Assembly (NCBI RefSeq): GCF_016862795.1
Contig: NZ_BONQ01000179.1
Coordinates: forward strand, 1 to 42,489
Origin: Dactylosporangium siamense
GTDB lineage: Bacteria > Actinomycetota > Actinomycetes > Mycobacteriales > Micromonosporaceae
Length of the DNA stretch: 42,489 nucleotides
Reading direction: 5' to 3'
This document shows positions 8,598 to 17,154 of the stretch, piece after piece; within the stretch, counting starts at the first letter, position 1; the number at the start of each line of letters is the position of its first letter. The notes beneath the pieces are model-generated. The model saw only the letters and a program-made list of their open reading frames with translations, ran no database searches and was not told the origin of the DNA. The position numbers and the translations under genes were made by a program.

Positions 8598-9422
8598 ATG
8601 CCACACCCGCAGGCCAAGATCCACCGCATGTTCGAGCTCGTCGAGCCGATCGCCACCGTCACGTTCTCCGAGGTGCCGAACGAGGCGTTCCTGGCCCTCG
8701 GCATGCGCAACTACTGGGACGGATACTTCGCGGGCCGGGCCGCGCCGCTGGGGCTGGCACCGGCCGAGGTGGTGCACGCGGTCTTCTACAACTTCGCCGA
8801 CGGTGAGGTGGCGCGCCACATCCCGTGGGTCTGGGGGAAGATCACCCCGCAGGAGGCGATCGCCGCGCGCGAGCGGAGCAGCGCCACCGCGCTGCGGCAG
8901 ATGATCGGGGAGCTCGCCGACTCCCCGGGCCTGGTGCGGGTCGGCGACCTCGCCACCCGAGCGGCGCTCAGCGCCCCGACCGAGGGCCGGGTGCTGTACG
9001 CCGGGCTTCGGGCGCTCGCCGTGCCGCAGGAGCCGGTGGCCCGGCTCTGGCACGCGGCGACGCTGCTGCGGGAGCACCGCGGGGACGGCCACAACGCCGC
9101 CCTCGTCGCCCACGGCATCGGCGGCATCGAGGCCCACGCCCTGTTCGCCGTCTCCCTCGGCATGAGGGCGGAGGAGTTCGGCCGGATCCACCACCTGCCC
9201 AAGGCACGGCTGGCCGCGGTCGTCGATGGGCTACGCGACCGCGGCCTGGTGGACGCCGCCGGCGGGATCACCGACGTCGGCCGAGCGATCAGGGAGCGGA
9301 TCGAGACGCTCACCGACGAGCTGGCGGCGCCGGCGTACGACCTGCTCAGCGCGGACGAGCTCGACGAGCTGACCGCGGGACTCGAACCGTTCGCCGCTGC
9401 GGTAGCGGCCGTCGACGCCTGA
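8598..9422 (+). CDS. SCO6745-family protein (MarR/helix-turn-helix related)
   Basis: A 274-residue protein. ATG 8598 is preceded by ACAGGAG. The N-terminal two thirds is the conserved region of the actinobacterial SCO6745 family: an LGMRNYWDGYFAGRAAPLG segment, then FYNFADGEVARHIPWVW. The C-terminal part resembles a winged-helix domain, with LPKARLAAVVDGLRDRGLVD as recognition-type helix and turn. Such proteins are annotated as possible regulators but no DNA target is known. It appears monocistronic, with an own start region and a short 83-bp gap to the next gene. Family membership is from memory of conserved motifs. Confidence 0.8.
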   Translation: MPHPQAKIHRMFELVEPIATVTFSEVPNEAFLALGMRNYWDGYFAGRAAPLGLAPAEVVHAVFYNFADGEVARHIPWVWGKITPQEAIAARERSSATALRQMIGELADSPGLVRVGDLATRAALSAPTEGRVLYAGLRALAVPQEPVARLWHAATLLREHRGDGHNAALVAHGIGGIEAHALFAVSLGMRAEEFGRIHHLPKARLAAVVDGLRDRGLVDAAGGITDVGRAIRERIETLTDELAAPAYDLLSADELDELTAGLEPFAAAVAAVDA

Positions 9423-9505
9423 GCGGGTGCATGAGCGCGTGCCCCGCGGCCGATCCGGATGCGCGGCTGGCACCTTGATCGTGCGATCACGTATGGTGTC
9501 GCGCC

Positions 9506-9739
9506 ATGACGACCGAGGACATGCCGGGCGCTGCGATCGAGCGGGCGGTGGAGGAGGCGTACGCGGCGTTCGAGTCTGAGCGCTACGACCGCGCCGGTGA
9601 GCTGCTGGCGGCTGTCGCTGCCGTGGTGGCGCCCGAGTTCGCCAAGCCGTTCTGGTTTGATGCCGCGTTGTGCGCCCTTGACGGCTGGGCCCGGGACCGC
9701 CCGGACGCACGCTCCTGGACGGATCTGCATCCAGCCTGA
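9506..9739 (+). CDS. Small hypothetical protein, helical
   Basis: A 77-residue protein from ATG 9506. There is no good ribosome site, and a leaderless transcript is possible. The sequence is acidic and helical, with a TPR-like pattern (EEAYAAFESERYDRAGELLA, then WFDAALCALDGWARDRPDA). It ends 39 bp before the following gene on the same strand. No family is recognised. It could be the end of a larger tetratricopeptide protein, but no upstream coding continuation is visible. Confidence 0.45.
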   Translation: MTTEDMPGAAIERAVEEAYAAFESERYDRAGELLAAVAAVVAPEFAKPFWFDAALCALDGWARDRPDARSWTDLHPA

Positions 9740-9778
9740 CGCCGAGTGTCTGTGGCGGGCGGACCGTAGGGTGGCGCG

Positions 9779-10420
9779 ATGGGAATGTACCCGGAGTACA
9801 AGGAGATACCTGCGGCCCTGCTCGCCCGGCTGCTCGAACACCCCGATGACGAGGAGTGGGTCGACGGGCTCCTGTTCGAGACCGGCGGTTCGGACTCGAC
9901 CACCGCGCCGGGCTGGAGCGCGGCGGCGAGTCGCTCAACCCTGACCGACGAGGAGCTTCGCGCGCGCTTCACCTGGCCCCACCTGACCTTCTCGGCCGCG
10001 CAGCGGCGCCGGCTCGGCGTCCTCGACCTCGGCAAGTATCCGGATCCGGACTGGTTCAGCCACTTCCTGTTCGCGGCCGATACCCCGGAACGGATCGATC
10101 TGACCGGCGTGCTCAGCGACGACTGGGACGAGAGGACCGCCGCCTGGGCGACGATCGTGGAGGTGCCGGTCGACGTCGCGCACCACAGCGCCTACCGCGA
10201 AGGGGACATCGAGTACGGCTTCCACACGAACGTGCCCTGCTACGGCATCGGCGAGTTCCGCACGGCCGAGGTTCTGGCCTCCGTGTGGGACAAGATCGAA
10301 CGCGTCCTCGCCGCCTACCCCGAGCTCGCCGACCGCATCATCGAGCAATTCGAAGTGCAGATCAGGTACTACTACGGCTGCGTTGCCCGGGGGAGCGTCG
10401 ACCTGAGCGCGTGCTGGTAG
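9779..10420 (+). CDS. Conserved hypothetical protein, 213 aa
   Basis: The start is ATG 9779 (MGMYPEYKEI). The MGMY-type opening and the acidic 'PDDEEWVDGLLF' stretch recall DUF1877/YfbM-like proteins, but the match is weak and I do not assign it. The middle contains a conserved-looking segment KYPDPDWFSHFLF. There is no signal peptide and no membrane segment, so it is probably cytoplasmic. It is convergent with the serine hydrolase gene, whose end is only 27 bp away. The stop codon lies inside a small hairpin. Confidence 0.6.
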   Translation: MGMYPEYKEIPAALLARLLEHPDDEEWVDGLLFETGGSDSTTAPGWSAAASRSTLTDEELRARFTWPHLTFSAAQRRRLGVLDLGKYPDPDWFSHFLFAADTPERIDLTGVLSDDWDERTAAWATIVEVPVDVAHHSAYREGDIEYGFHTNVPCYGIGEFRTAEVLASVWDKIERVLAAYPELADRIIEQFEVQIRYYYGCVARGSVDLSACW

Positions 10421-10437
10421 CGCCATAACGCTGGCGC
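10420..10437. terminator. Small hairpin between convergent genes
   Basis: GCGCCA and TGGCGC form a perfect 6-bp stem with a 6-base loop. It sits in the 27-bp gap between convergent genes and overlaps the stop of the 213-residue protein. No T-run follows on either strand, so termination is only plausible. Confidence 0.3.
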
Positions 10438-10447
10438 GGCAGGCGTC

Positions 10448-11761
10448 CTAACCGAAGTACTTGCTGTAGAAGTTGTGGGTGGGCCAGCTGCTCACCTTGC
10501 CGGCGGCGGTCCACAGCATCGAGTCGATGTCGCCGTAGCTCAGGCCCGACGCGTCGTCGCGCTGGTTGAACAACGCCGCCCAGCTCATGCCGTTGTATGT
10601 GCGCACCAGCAGCGAGTGCGTGCCGGGCATGCTGCCGACGTGCCAGGTGTTCCGGCCGGTGCCACCGGTCGTGACCGGCCGGACCTGCCAGCCGAGCCCG
10701 TAGTACCAGCCGCTGTCATTGACGCCTATGCCGTCGCCGGGCGCCGCCCAGACGCGGCCCAGGGTCGTGCTGTTGAACACCGTGCCGGGCGCGTCGAACG
10801 CCGACGCCCACCGCACCAGGTCGACCGCGGAGGCGATCCAGCGGCCGTTGCCTTCCTGCAGGCGCATGCTGAACGTGCCGTACGGCGCCGGCACGGTCGC
10901 ACCGGACATGTTCAGCACGGTCGTGCCGGTGTACTGCGAGCGGTACGAGACCTCGTCCGGGAACGGCGCGATGCTCCCGCCCAGCTTCATGCGCGTGATG
11001 CCGAGCGGCGCCAGCAGCTGCTGATTGACGTAGTCGCCGTACGTCTGGCCACTGACCGCCTCGACCACCTTGGCCGCCAGCAGGTAGCCGTAGTTGCTGT
11101 ACGCCACCCGGGTCGCCGGGGTGAAGTCGAGCGGGCGGCCGGCCATGTACCGGATGACGTCGTCGGCGGTCAGCTCCATCGGGACGCCGAGCGCGGCGGA
11201 GATCTTCTGGTCGCTCCACAGTGGATCGAGACTGGCCGCACGGTCCCATCCGCCGGTGTGCTGCAACAGCCGCCACAGGGTGGTCTTCTGCAGCCGCACG
11301 TCGACGGACTGGCCGGTCGGCGGGATGAAATCGAGCAGCGCCGTGACCGGGGTGCCGAGCGTGACCTTGCCGTCCTGGGCGAGTTTGGCGACCGCGGCGG
11401 CGGTGACGGACTTCGACAGGCTCGCGACCCGGAACGTCGACGTCGGCTGGACCGGCACCGGCGTCAGCCGGTCACAGCTGTAACCGCGCGCCAGGACCAG
11501 CCGGCCCTTGTAGGTGACGGCGAGCTGCCCGCCGGCGATGTACCTGGCCTTCATGAACGTGAGCATGGCGTCGTCGAAGGACGCCAGGGCAGACACGGAC
11601 GTGCCGGTCGTGGTCCAGGTGGCCGGCAGCGACGGAGGCGGCGGCGGGTAGGGCGCGGCCCGGCCCGCCTCGCCGAGCAGAACACCGCCGGTCAGCGAGC
11701 CCAACCCAGTGGCGCCGACAAGCTTGCCCACCGTTCGCCGGCTTACCTGAGCGTCACGCAT
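10448..11761 (-). CDS. Tat-exported serine hydrolase of the beta-lactamase/DD-peptidase family
   Basis: A 437-residue protein. ATG 11761 is chosen because GGAGGAC lies just upstream; a longer frame to 11806 adds nothing conserved. The N-terminus has a twin-arginine motif (SRRTVGK) and a short hydrophobic core, followed by a proline-rich PYPPPPPS stretch. Class C-type motifs are present: S114-L-S-K117 as the nucleophile motif, YSN as the second motif (YSNYGYLL), and HVG near the C-terminus (WHVGSMPG) as the third box. The family covers beta-lactamases, D-aminopeptidases, DD-carboxypeptidases and esterases. With no ampC-specific features the actual substrate is open. It is divergent from the ThuA-LamG gene across an AT-rich promoter region. 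Confidence 0.88.
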   Translation of the reverse strand: MRDAQVSRRTVGKLVGATGLGSLTGGVLLGEAGRAAPYPPPPPSLPATWTTTGTSVSALASFDDAMLTFMKARYIAGGQLAVTYKGRLVLARGYSCDRLTPVPVQPTSTFRVASLSKSVTAAAVAKLAQDGKVTLGTPVTALLDFIPPTGQSVDVRLQKTTLWRLLQHTGGWDRAASLDPLWSDQKISAALGVPMELTADDVIRYMAGRPLDFTPATRVAYSNYGYLLAAKVVEAVSGQTYGDYVNQQLLAPLGITRMKLGGSIAPFPDEVSYRSQYTGTTVLNMSGATVPAPYGTFSMRLQEGNGRWIASAVDLVRWASAFDAPGTVFNSTTLGRVWAAPGDGIGVNDSGWYYGLGWQVRPVTTGGTGRNTWHVGSMPGTHSLLVRTYNGMSWAALFNQRDDASGLSYGDIDSMLWTAAGKVSSWPTHNFYSKYFG

Positions 11762-12065
11762 GCGTCCTCCAGACCCCATCATGATCAACTGGGACAGTGT
11801 ACGCATCGGGTCATGGGCGTCAATACCGCCGAATTCTCAAGAAAGCCGCAAACTTCCGGCCACCCGGTCAATGCCCGGAGAGCGCTCGGGGCCACCTGCA
11901 TCGGCTCGCTTCCACTATCGGTATTCAGAGCTGGTTCACATATGGGAACTCTATAGTTTTTGGTTCGAGTATATAGACGCAGTTCTCTCATTTGTGTTAA
12001 GAAGTGTTTCACGTTCAATCCTTCCGGTGGTGGTATCCGCCATGCCGAACCCCAAAGGATGTCTC
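11762..12065. promoter_or_regulatory. AT-rich divergent intergenic region
   Basis: These 304 bases separate the serine hydrolase (leftward) from the ThuA-LamG gene (rightward). The part from about 11930 to 12030 is strikingly AT-rich for this genome, with several TATA-like steps (CTATAGTTTTT, GTATATAGAC) and GTGTTAAGAAGTGTTTCAC. I could not define a -35/-10 pair or a clean operator, but this is the obvious place for both promoters. No coding sequence is supported here. Confidence 0.4.
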
Positions 12066-14294
12066 ATGAAGGTGCCTCGCTGGTCCTCCCCGCTTCCCCT
12101 CTCCGCACATGCCGATCGATGGCGGGGGCGAGTGTTCACCCCGCTGCGTGCGGCGTTCGTCGCGTTGGCCATGCTCGCCGGATCGGCCGCGTTCGCTGCC
12201 ACCGGCACCGGCGCTCTAGCGGCTCCGGGCGATGACGGCCGGCTCACCGTGCTGCTGTTCTACAAGACCAACTTCCACGCCTCCAACGTGCAGGCCCGGC
12301 AGGCCGTGCGTGACCTGGCCACCCAGCTCGGCACGCAGTACAACCAGCCGGTCGACATCCAGGAGACCGACGACCCCGCGGCCTTCACCACCGCGAACCT
12401 CGCCACCAAGGACACCGTCGTCTTCGCGCAGACCGGTGGCGTGCTGTTCGACGCGGCCCAGCGCAGCGCGCTCGAGGCGTACATCCGCGGTGGCGGCGGC
12501 TACATGGGCATGCACTACGCCGGATGGTCGGTCGGCACGAGCGAGCACGACGTCAACCCGTTCTACTACCGCCTCGTCGGCGCCGTCTCCGAGGGACACC
12601 CGGAGAACCCGGGCGTCCGGCCCGGCCGCGTGTTCGTGTCGAACGCCAGCCACCCGCTGGTCCAGGGCGTGACCGCCTCGATCACCCGCAGCGACGAATG
12701 GTACGACTGGGTGGTCAACCCCGCACCCAACGTCCGCACCCTGATCGAGGCCGACGAGTCGTCCTACGGCGGCGGCGCCAACGGCTCCCCGCACCCGGTC
12801 ACCTGGTGCCAGAAGATCGACTCCGGCCGGTCCTGGTACACCTCGATGGGGCACGAGGGCACGGCCTACGCCGAGCCGTACATGCTGGCCCAGATGAAGA
12901 ACGGCCTCGCCTACGCGGCCGGTCTGCTGAGCGCCGACTGCTCACCGCCCGCACCGCCGGCCGGCGTCCCGGTCCGCTACGAGTTCGAGGAAGGCACGGG
13001 TACCACCGCCGCCAACACCGGCAGCGTCGGTGGCGTGGGTGCGGCCGTCCTGACCGGCACCACCGGCTGGTCCACCAACGGCATCCTCGGCAAGGCGATC
13101 AACCTGCCCGGCGGCAGCACCGCCAACGCGGTCGACCTGCCGGACAACCTGCTGCAGAACGCGGCGAACTTCACCACCGGGTTCTGGGTGCGCCCCGATG
13201 TCAAGAACAACTGGACCAGCATGTTCCACATCGGCGACGGGCTCGGCTCCGCCGGGAGCTACTTCCACATCCAGATGCAGACCCAGGCAAACGGCAACAC
13301 CGGGCTCGCCGCCACCTTCAAGGCGAAGACCGGCCCCGAGGAGCGGGTCTACGCCACGCCGGTCCGGGACGTGGTCGCCGGCCAGTGGAACCACGTGGCC
13401 TTCACCCGGCAGGGCTCGACCGGCACGCTGTACCTCAACGGCGTGGCGATCGCGAGCCGCAACGACCTGACCGTCACCATGACCGGCATCGGCCCGACAG
13501 CCAACAACTGGCTGGGCCGCAACGGCTACGGCGACGCCGCGTTCGACGGTCTGATCGACGATGTGCGGGTGTACCCGTCCACGCTGAGCGGTGCGGAGGT
13601 GACGGCGATGTACAACGAAGGCAGCGCCGTCCGCTACACCTTCAACGAGAACACCGGCACCACCGCCGCGAACTCGGGCACGAAGACGTCCATCGGTGCG
13701 GCCACGCTGCAGGGCACGACGTCCTGGAACGCGGCCGGCAAGTCCGGTGCGGCAGTCAACCTGCCGGGTGGCGCCGCCAACTCGGGCAACCAGGTCAAGC
13801 TGCCCGACAACATCCAGGCCGGACTGACCAACCAGTTCGCGGTGTCCTTCTGGGCCCGTCCGGACACCCTTCCGAACTGGGTGCCGCTGCTGCAGATCGG
13901 CAGCAGCACGGACACGTTCTTCCTGCTCCAGTCGGGCACGAACAGCGGAACCACCGGCTTCGGGGCCACCTTCAAGGCGGCGGGAAACTCAGCACAGGAG
14001 CGCCTCACGCTCGGCTCCGGCCGGGACCTGCCGCTCAACCAGTGGACCCACGTGGTGTTCACGATGAACGGCTCGACCGGCAAGATCTACTTCAATGGCG
14101 TGCTCCAGGGCACCCGGACCAACTTCCCCATCGGTATCGGCAATGTGGGCGTGGGCGGCACCACCACGGCCAACTTCATCGGCGGGACGAGCTGGGGCGA
14201 CCCCCGGTTCGACGGTCTGATCGACGACTTCCGTCTGTACGGCTACGAGCTCACCGCCGACCACGTGGCGCAGCTGTACTCGGGTCGCCGGTGA
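12066..14294 (+). CDS. Secreted ThuA-like protein with two LamG (concanavalin A-like) domains
   Basis: A 742-residue protein. ATG 12066 follows AAAGGA at a good distance; ATG 12042 is an alternative. A long signal peptide (basic start, hydrophobic FVALAMLAGSAAFAA) indicates export. Residues ~60-285 form a ThuA-like (trehalose-utilisation) domain of the glutamine-amidotransferase-like fold, with LFYKTNFHA, GGGGYMGMHYAG and MGHEGTAY segments. Two LamG-type carbohydrate-binding domains follow, each starting VRYxFxExTGTTAAN (about residues 300 and 520) and each ending in FDGLIDDxRxY. The two repeats are clear duplicates. The architecture suggests a secreted sugar- or polysaccharide-acting enzyme with binding modules. 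The exact activity of ThuA domains is poorly defined. Confidence 0.88.
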   Translation: MKVPRWSSPLPLSAHADRWRGRVFTPLRAAFVALAMLAGSAAFAATGTGALAAPGDDGRLTVLLFYKTNFHASNVQARQAVRDLATQLGTQYNQPVDIQETDDPAAFTTANLATKDTVVFAQTGGVLFDAAQRSALEAYIRGGGGYMGMHYAGWSVGTSEHDVNPFYYRLVGAVSEGHPENPGVRPGRVFVSNASHPLVQGVTASITRSDEWYDWVVNPAPNVRTLIEADESSYGGGANGSPHPVTWCQKIDSGRSWYTSMGHEGTAYAEPYMLAQMKNGLAYAAGLLSADCSPPAPPAGVPVRYEFEEGTGTTAANTGSVGGVGAAVLTGTTGWSTNGILGKAINLPGGSTANAVDLPDNLLQNAANFTTGFWVRPDVKNNWTSMFHIGDGLGSAGSYFHIQMQTQANGNTGLAATFKAKTGPEERVYATPVRDVVAGQWNHVAFTRQGSTGTLYLNGVAIASRNDLTVTMTGIGPTANNWLGRNGYGDAAFDGLIDDVRVYPSTLSGAEVTAMYNEGSAVRYTFNENTGTTAANSGTKTSIGAATLQGTTSWNAAGKSGAAVNLPGGAANSGNQVKLPDNIQAGLTNQFAVSFWARPDTLPNWVPLLQIGSSTDTFFLLQSGTNSGTTGFGATFKAAGNSAQERLTLGSGRDLPLNQWTHVVFTMNGSTGKIYFNGVLQGTRTNFPIGIGNVGVGGTTTANFIGGTSWGDPRFDGLIDDFRLYGYELTADHVAQLYSGRR

Positions 14295-14340
14295 CCGCGC
14301 TGTTCTAGTGGCAGCATCCACGCCCGTGTGTACATGACGA

Positions 14341-14372
14341 CGTGGGCCCCGGGATCTCTCCCGGGGCCCACG
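14341..14372. terminator. Perfect 14-bp stem terminator-like hairpin
   Basis: A perfect inverted repeat: CGTGGGCCCCGGGA, loop TCTC, then its exact complement. It lies 46 bp after the ThuA-LamG stop and 64 bp beyond the leftward ureohydrolase stop, so it can serve both convergent genes. No clear U-tract follows, as is common in actinomycetes. Confidence 0.8.
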
Positions 14373-14436
14373 TTCGTGCTGACGCTGCAGGTAGGCCTGG
14401 GTCGCGCGATTGGAAGCCGGCGTTGGCCGGTCGTGG

Positions 14437-15204
14437 TTACTGCTGGATTCCCAGCGCGGCCGCGAGCCGCGGGCCGATCGCCGCCGCTGCGCCGTGCCCG
14501 GGCAACCAGCTGCAGGCGAGGCCAACGGCCGCGACCCGTCCGGTGCTCAGCAGCAGCCGCAGCGCGTCGGCGACCTGCTCGGCGGACGGGCCGCCTGGTG
14601 TCGGGAAGCGCAGGCCCGGCAGGTCGGCCGGCCTGATGACGTCCATGTCGAGGTGGACGTACAGCGGCCGGTCCGGCAGTTCCGCGGTGGTGAGGTCCGC
14701 GACTCCGCACCGGCGGATCCGCGCCCCGTCCAGGTAGGCGGCCTCGGGCGGGTCCAGATCCCGCGCGCCGGCCAGCACCATCTGATGCTCTGGGACAGCG
14801 TGCAGGCCGAGCCGGTCGGCGATCAGTTCAGGCCGGTAGCCCGTCAGCATCCGCAGCGACATGCCGGCCAGATAGCCGGACGTCGTCGTCTCCGGCGTCT
14901 GCACGTCGCCGTGGGCGTCGAACCACACGATGCCCGGATCCGTGCCCGCGCGCTGAAGCCCAGCCACAATCCCCAGCGCGGTGAGACAGTCGCCCGTCAC
15001 GACCACCAGCGGGGTGTCGCCGCCGCCCGCGGGGGCCGCCGCCGCCACCGCGCCGGCGACCGCCGAGTACAGCGGGGCGAGCCGCGCCCACAGGTCACCG
15101 GCGGCCAGCTCCGCGGTCACGATCTCGCCGGGCCGCAGCGCGAAGTCCAGGTCCGGCAGGTGTTCGTCGAGGTGATACGGAACGCCGATGACTGACACGC
15201 CCAC
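14437..15204 (-). CDS. Ureohydrolase (arginase/agmatinase) family protein with altered metal site
   Basis: A 255-residue protein from GTG 15204; GTG 15198 is also possible. The arginase-fold motifs are recognisable: TGDC at 70-73, WFDAHGD with D96, H98 and D100, and HLDMD with D186 and D188. In functional arginases and agmatinases the first motif is GGDH, whose His binds the Mn-A ion. Here that position is Cys73. All other metal ligands are kept. The length is shorter than the usual ~300. It lies 43 bp downstream of the GNAT gene on the same strand and may be co-transcribed. Possible substrates are guanidino compounds such as arginine, agmatine or formiminoglutamate. Reduced or altered catalysis is possible. 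Confidence 0.8.
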   Translation of the reverse strand: MGVSVIGVPYHLDEHLPDLDFALRPGEIVTAELAAGDLWARLAPLYSAVAGAVAAAAPAGGGDTPLVVVTGDCLTALGIVAGLQRAGTDPGIVWFDAHGDVQTPETTTSGYLAGMSLRMLTGYRPELIADRLGLHAVPEHQMVLAGARDLDPPEAAYLDGARIRRCGVADLTTAELPDRPLYVHLDMDVIRPADLPGLRFPTPGGPSAEQVADALRLLLSTGRVAAVGLACSWLPGHGAAAAIGPRLAAALGIQQ

Positions 15205-15247
15205 ACCATAACGAGGACAACCCCGGCCAGGGTGCCCGTCCGCCGAC

Positions 15248-15820
15248 TCAGCGGGCTGGCACTGCCTCGCACGGTGGCTGCCACTCCCGCCTGATCAGCC
15301 CGTACACCCACGAGTCCGAGACCTCGCCGTTCACGACGCAGTCTTCACGCAACGTCCCTTCACGCACGAATCCGAGCTTCTCCAGGACGCGGGCAGACGC
15401 AGCGTTGCGCGTATCGGTCTCGGCCTGGACCCGATTCAGGTCCAACGTGTCGAATGCCCACCGCAGCAGAGCGTGCGCGGCCTCGGTCGCGTAACCGTGG
15501 CCCCATGCCGCATCGTCGAGGCAGTAGCCCATCGACGCGCTGCGGTAGTCCGGGTTCCACCGGGTCAGGCTGCACCAGCCGATGAACGCCCCGTCGGAAA
15601 CACGGTCCATGGCCAGCCGCGTCCCGGTGCCGTCCTCTGTCATCCGCCGGCAGGCCGCGATGAACCGCTCGGCGCGCACCCGCTCGCTCCAGGGCGGCGC
15701 GTCCCAGTAACGCAGCACGTAGGCGCTGCTGTGCAGCGCGAAGAGGGCGTTCGCGTCGGCGTCGTTGAACGGACGCAGTCGCAGGCGAACGGTCTGCAGC
15801 GTGGGAGCAGGTAGGGACAT
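15248..15820 (-). CDS. GNAT acetyltransferase, RimJ/RimL type
   Basis: A 190-residue protein from ATG 15820 (MSLPAPTLQTVRLRLRPF). Typical GNAT elements: the N-terminal T-x-RLRLRPF strand, the acetyl-CoA loop region GYCLDDAAWGHGYATEA (the R/Q-x-x-G-x-G/A loop appears as AWGHGYA), and NAASARVLEKLGFVREG near the end. These are hallmarks of the RimJ/RimL subgroup that acetylates protein N-termini or small amines. It probably forms a transcription unit with the ureohydrolase 43 bp downstream. The substrate is not predictable. Confidence 0.88.
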   Translation of the reverse strand: MSLPAPTLQTVRLRLRPFNDADANALFALHSSAYVLRYWDAPPWSERVRAERFIAACRRMTEDGTGTRLAMDRVSDGAFIGWCSLTRWNPDYRSASMGYCLDDAAWGHGYATEAAHALLRWAFDTLDLNRVQAETDTRNAASARVLEKLGFVREGTLREDCVVNGEVSDSWVYGLIRREWQPPCEAVPAR

Positions 15821-15922
15821 GGGTCCATGTTGCCTCCCATGACGTGGTGACCGCGCACCCGCACACGCACTTCTCGGCAACGTTGGAGACGGCGGCATGA
15901 GTGGCGCCGTGCCCAGGCGTAA

Positions 15923-15960
15923 GACGGCCGGCCGGGACCTTTCGGTCCCGTCCGGCCGTC
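15923..15960 (-). terminator. Hairpin terminator of the sigma/propeller operon
   Basis: The 17-bp arms GACGGCCGGCCGGGACC and GGTCCCGTCCGGCCGTC pair with one mismatch around a TTTC loop. The element starts ten bases after the leftward gene ending at 15970, so it fits as that operon's terminator. No T-run is seen. Confidence 0.75.
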
Positions 15961-15969
15961 CGGCGTCGA

Positions 15970-17154
15970 TCAGCCGCGGTAGCAGATCCCGCTGATCGGC
16001 CTCGACGTGAGGGTGACGACCTGCAGGGCGCCGGTGTCGCGGGCGATCAGCTCGATGGTCACCGGACCGCTCTCGAACGGGTCGCCCTTGCTCGCGGTGA
16101 GGTGCACCAGGAGTACCCCGGCCGGGTGGAAGCCCAGAAGAACACGGTTGTCCATCGGGCCGTACTCGACGCCGCCGTTGAGGGGGCGCTGGGCGCCGGG
16201 AATCCGGTCGGGGAGTGGGTACCGTTGCGTGAGCCGGCCGGTGTCCAGGTCGAACCCGGCGAGGACGACGTTGCGGTCATGCCCGGCCGGGGCCGACGCG
16301 GGGGTGTCGTCCGGCCCGGCCGAGTCGTGGACCGGGATGAACACGGTGTGATCGTCGATGTCCAGGCGTGGAATGCCGCGCCCCGCTGCCATGGTCTCGG
16401 TGGGCGCCAAGCCCAGGGCGGCCACGGTGATCTCGCGGACGACCGCGCCGGTCGTGCCGTCCGCCAGACGCAGCCCGGAGAACGGCACCTCCTCCGAGGA
16501 GCACAGCACCAGCTGGCCCGAGTTGCGGACCGCGCACACCCGGCCGGCCCGCGCCGGGTCGAGCGGCACCGTGCTGCGGGCCCCGGTGGTGAGGTCGACC
16601 AGGTACGTCACACCTGACCTCCGCGACGTCTGGACCACCAGCCGCCGGCTGTCCGGGGACCAGCTGGCGCTGAAGGTCGTGTCGCCCTCGAACTCCTGCC
16701 GCCCGGTGCCGGTCAGGTCCCGCAGCACCCATGGCCCCTGGGAGCTCCGCAGGACCAGCAGCCACCGCCCGTCCGGCGAGATGCCCTGCACGCTCAAGGC
16801 GTTCACGCGGTACTGCCGGCCGTCCGCGGTCAGCAGCACCACGTCGTCGCCGGACACGAAGGCCAGCTCGGCCGAGCCGACGCCGCGGTCCTCGGGCAGC
16901 GCCGGCGGGGACTTCTCCGGGACGAGACGCTGCGGCAGGCCTGCCGCGGACGCTGAGGGCTCCTGACCGCCGCCGTCACCACCGAACGGCCTGGTGACGC
17001 CGACCAGCCCGGCGACCACGAGCAGGGCCGCCGCGACCGGGACCAGGCGGGCCATCGCGCGGCGGCGCCTGATCACCCGTACCGCCTGGTCGGTCACGTC
17101 GTAGACACGTGCGTCCTGCGCCGCGTCGTCCAGCATGTCTTTGAGCATCGTCAT
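15970..17154 (-). CDS. Membrane-anchored propeller-like protein, probable anti-sigma or sigma-partner
   Basis: A 394-residue protein whose start overlaps the stop of the sigma factor gene by 4 nt (ATGA), indicating translational coupling. An N-terminal cytosolic segment of about 45 residues (LKDMLDDAAQDARVYD, then IRRRR) is followed by a single membrane helix (VPVAAALLVVAGLVGV). A Ser/Gly linker and a large extracytoplasmic region come next, with TolB/WD40-like repeats (SPDGRWLLVLRSSQG, SPDSRRLVVQTSRR). This layout is common for products encoded directly after SigE-family ECF factors and suggests control of the sigma factor from the membrane. No canonical zinc anti-sigma motif (HxxxCxxC) is present, so the anti-sigma role is inferred. 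Confidence 0.75.
   Translation of the reverse strand: MTMLKDMLDDAAQDARVYDVTDQAVRVIRRRRAMARLVPVAAALLVVAGLVGVTRPFGGDGGGQEPSASAAGLPQRLVPEKSPPALPEDRGVGSAELAFVSGDDVVLLTADGRQYRVNALSVQGISPDGRWLLVLRSSQGPWVLRDLTGTGRQEFEGDTTFSASWSPDSRRLVVQTSRRSGVTYLVDLTTGARSTVPLDPARAGRVCAVRNSGQLVLCSSEEVPFSGLRLADGTTGAVVREITVAALGLAPTETMAAGRGIPRLDIDDHTVFIPVHDSAGPDDTPASAPAGHDRNVVLAGFDLDTGRLTQRYPLPDRIPGAQRPLNGGVEYGPMDNRVLLGFHPAGVLLVHLTASKGDPFESGPVTIELIARDTGALQVVTLTSRPISGICYRG

Noticed and set aside
10475-11956. 493-codon plus-strand frame opposite the serine hydrolase
   Set aside because: Low-complexity translation, no ribosome site, and antisense to a gene with complete catalytic motifs.
12524-14308. 594-codon frame in the second phase of the ThuA-LamG gene
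   Set aside because: Arg/Pro/His-rich shadow of the real frame, which has a signal peptide and clear domains.
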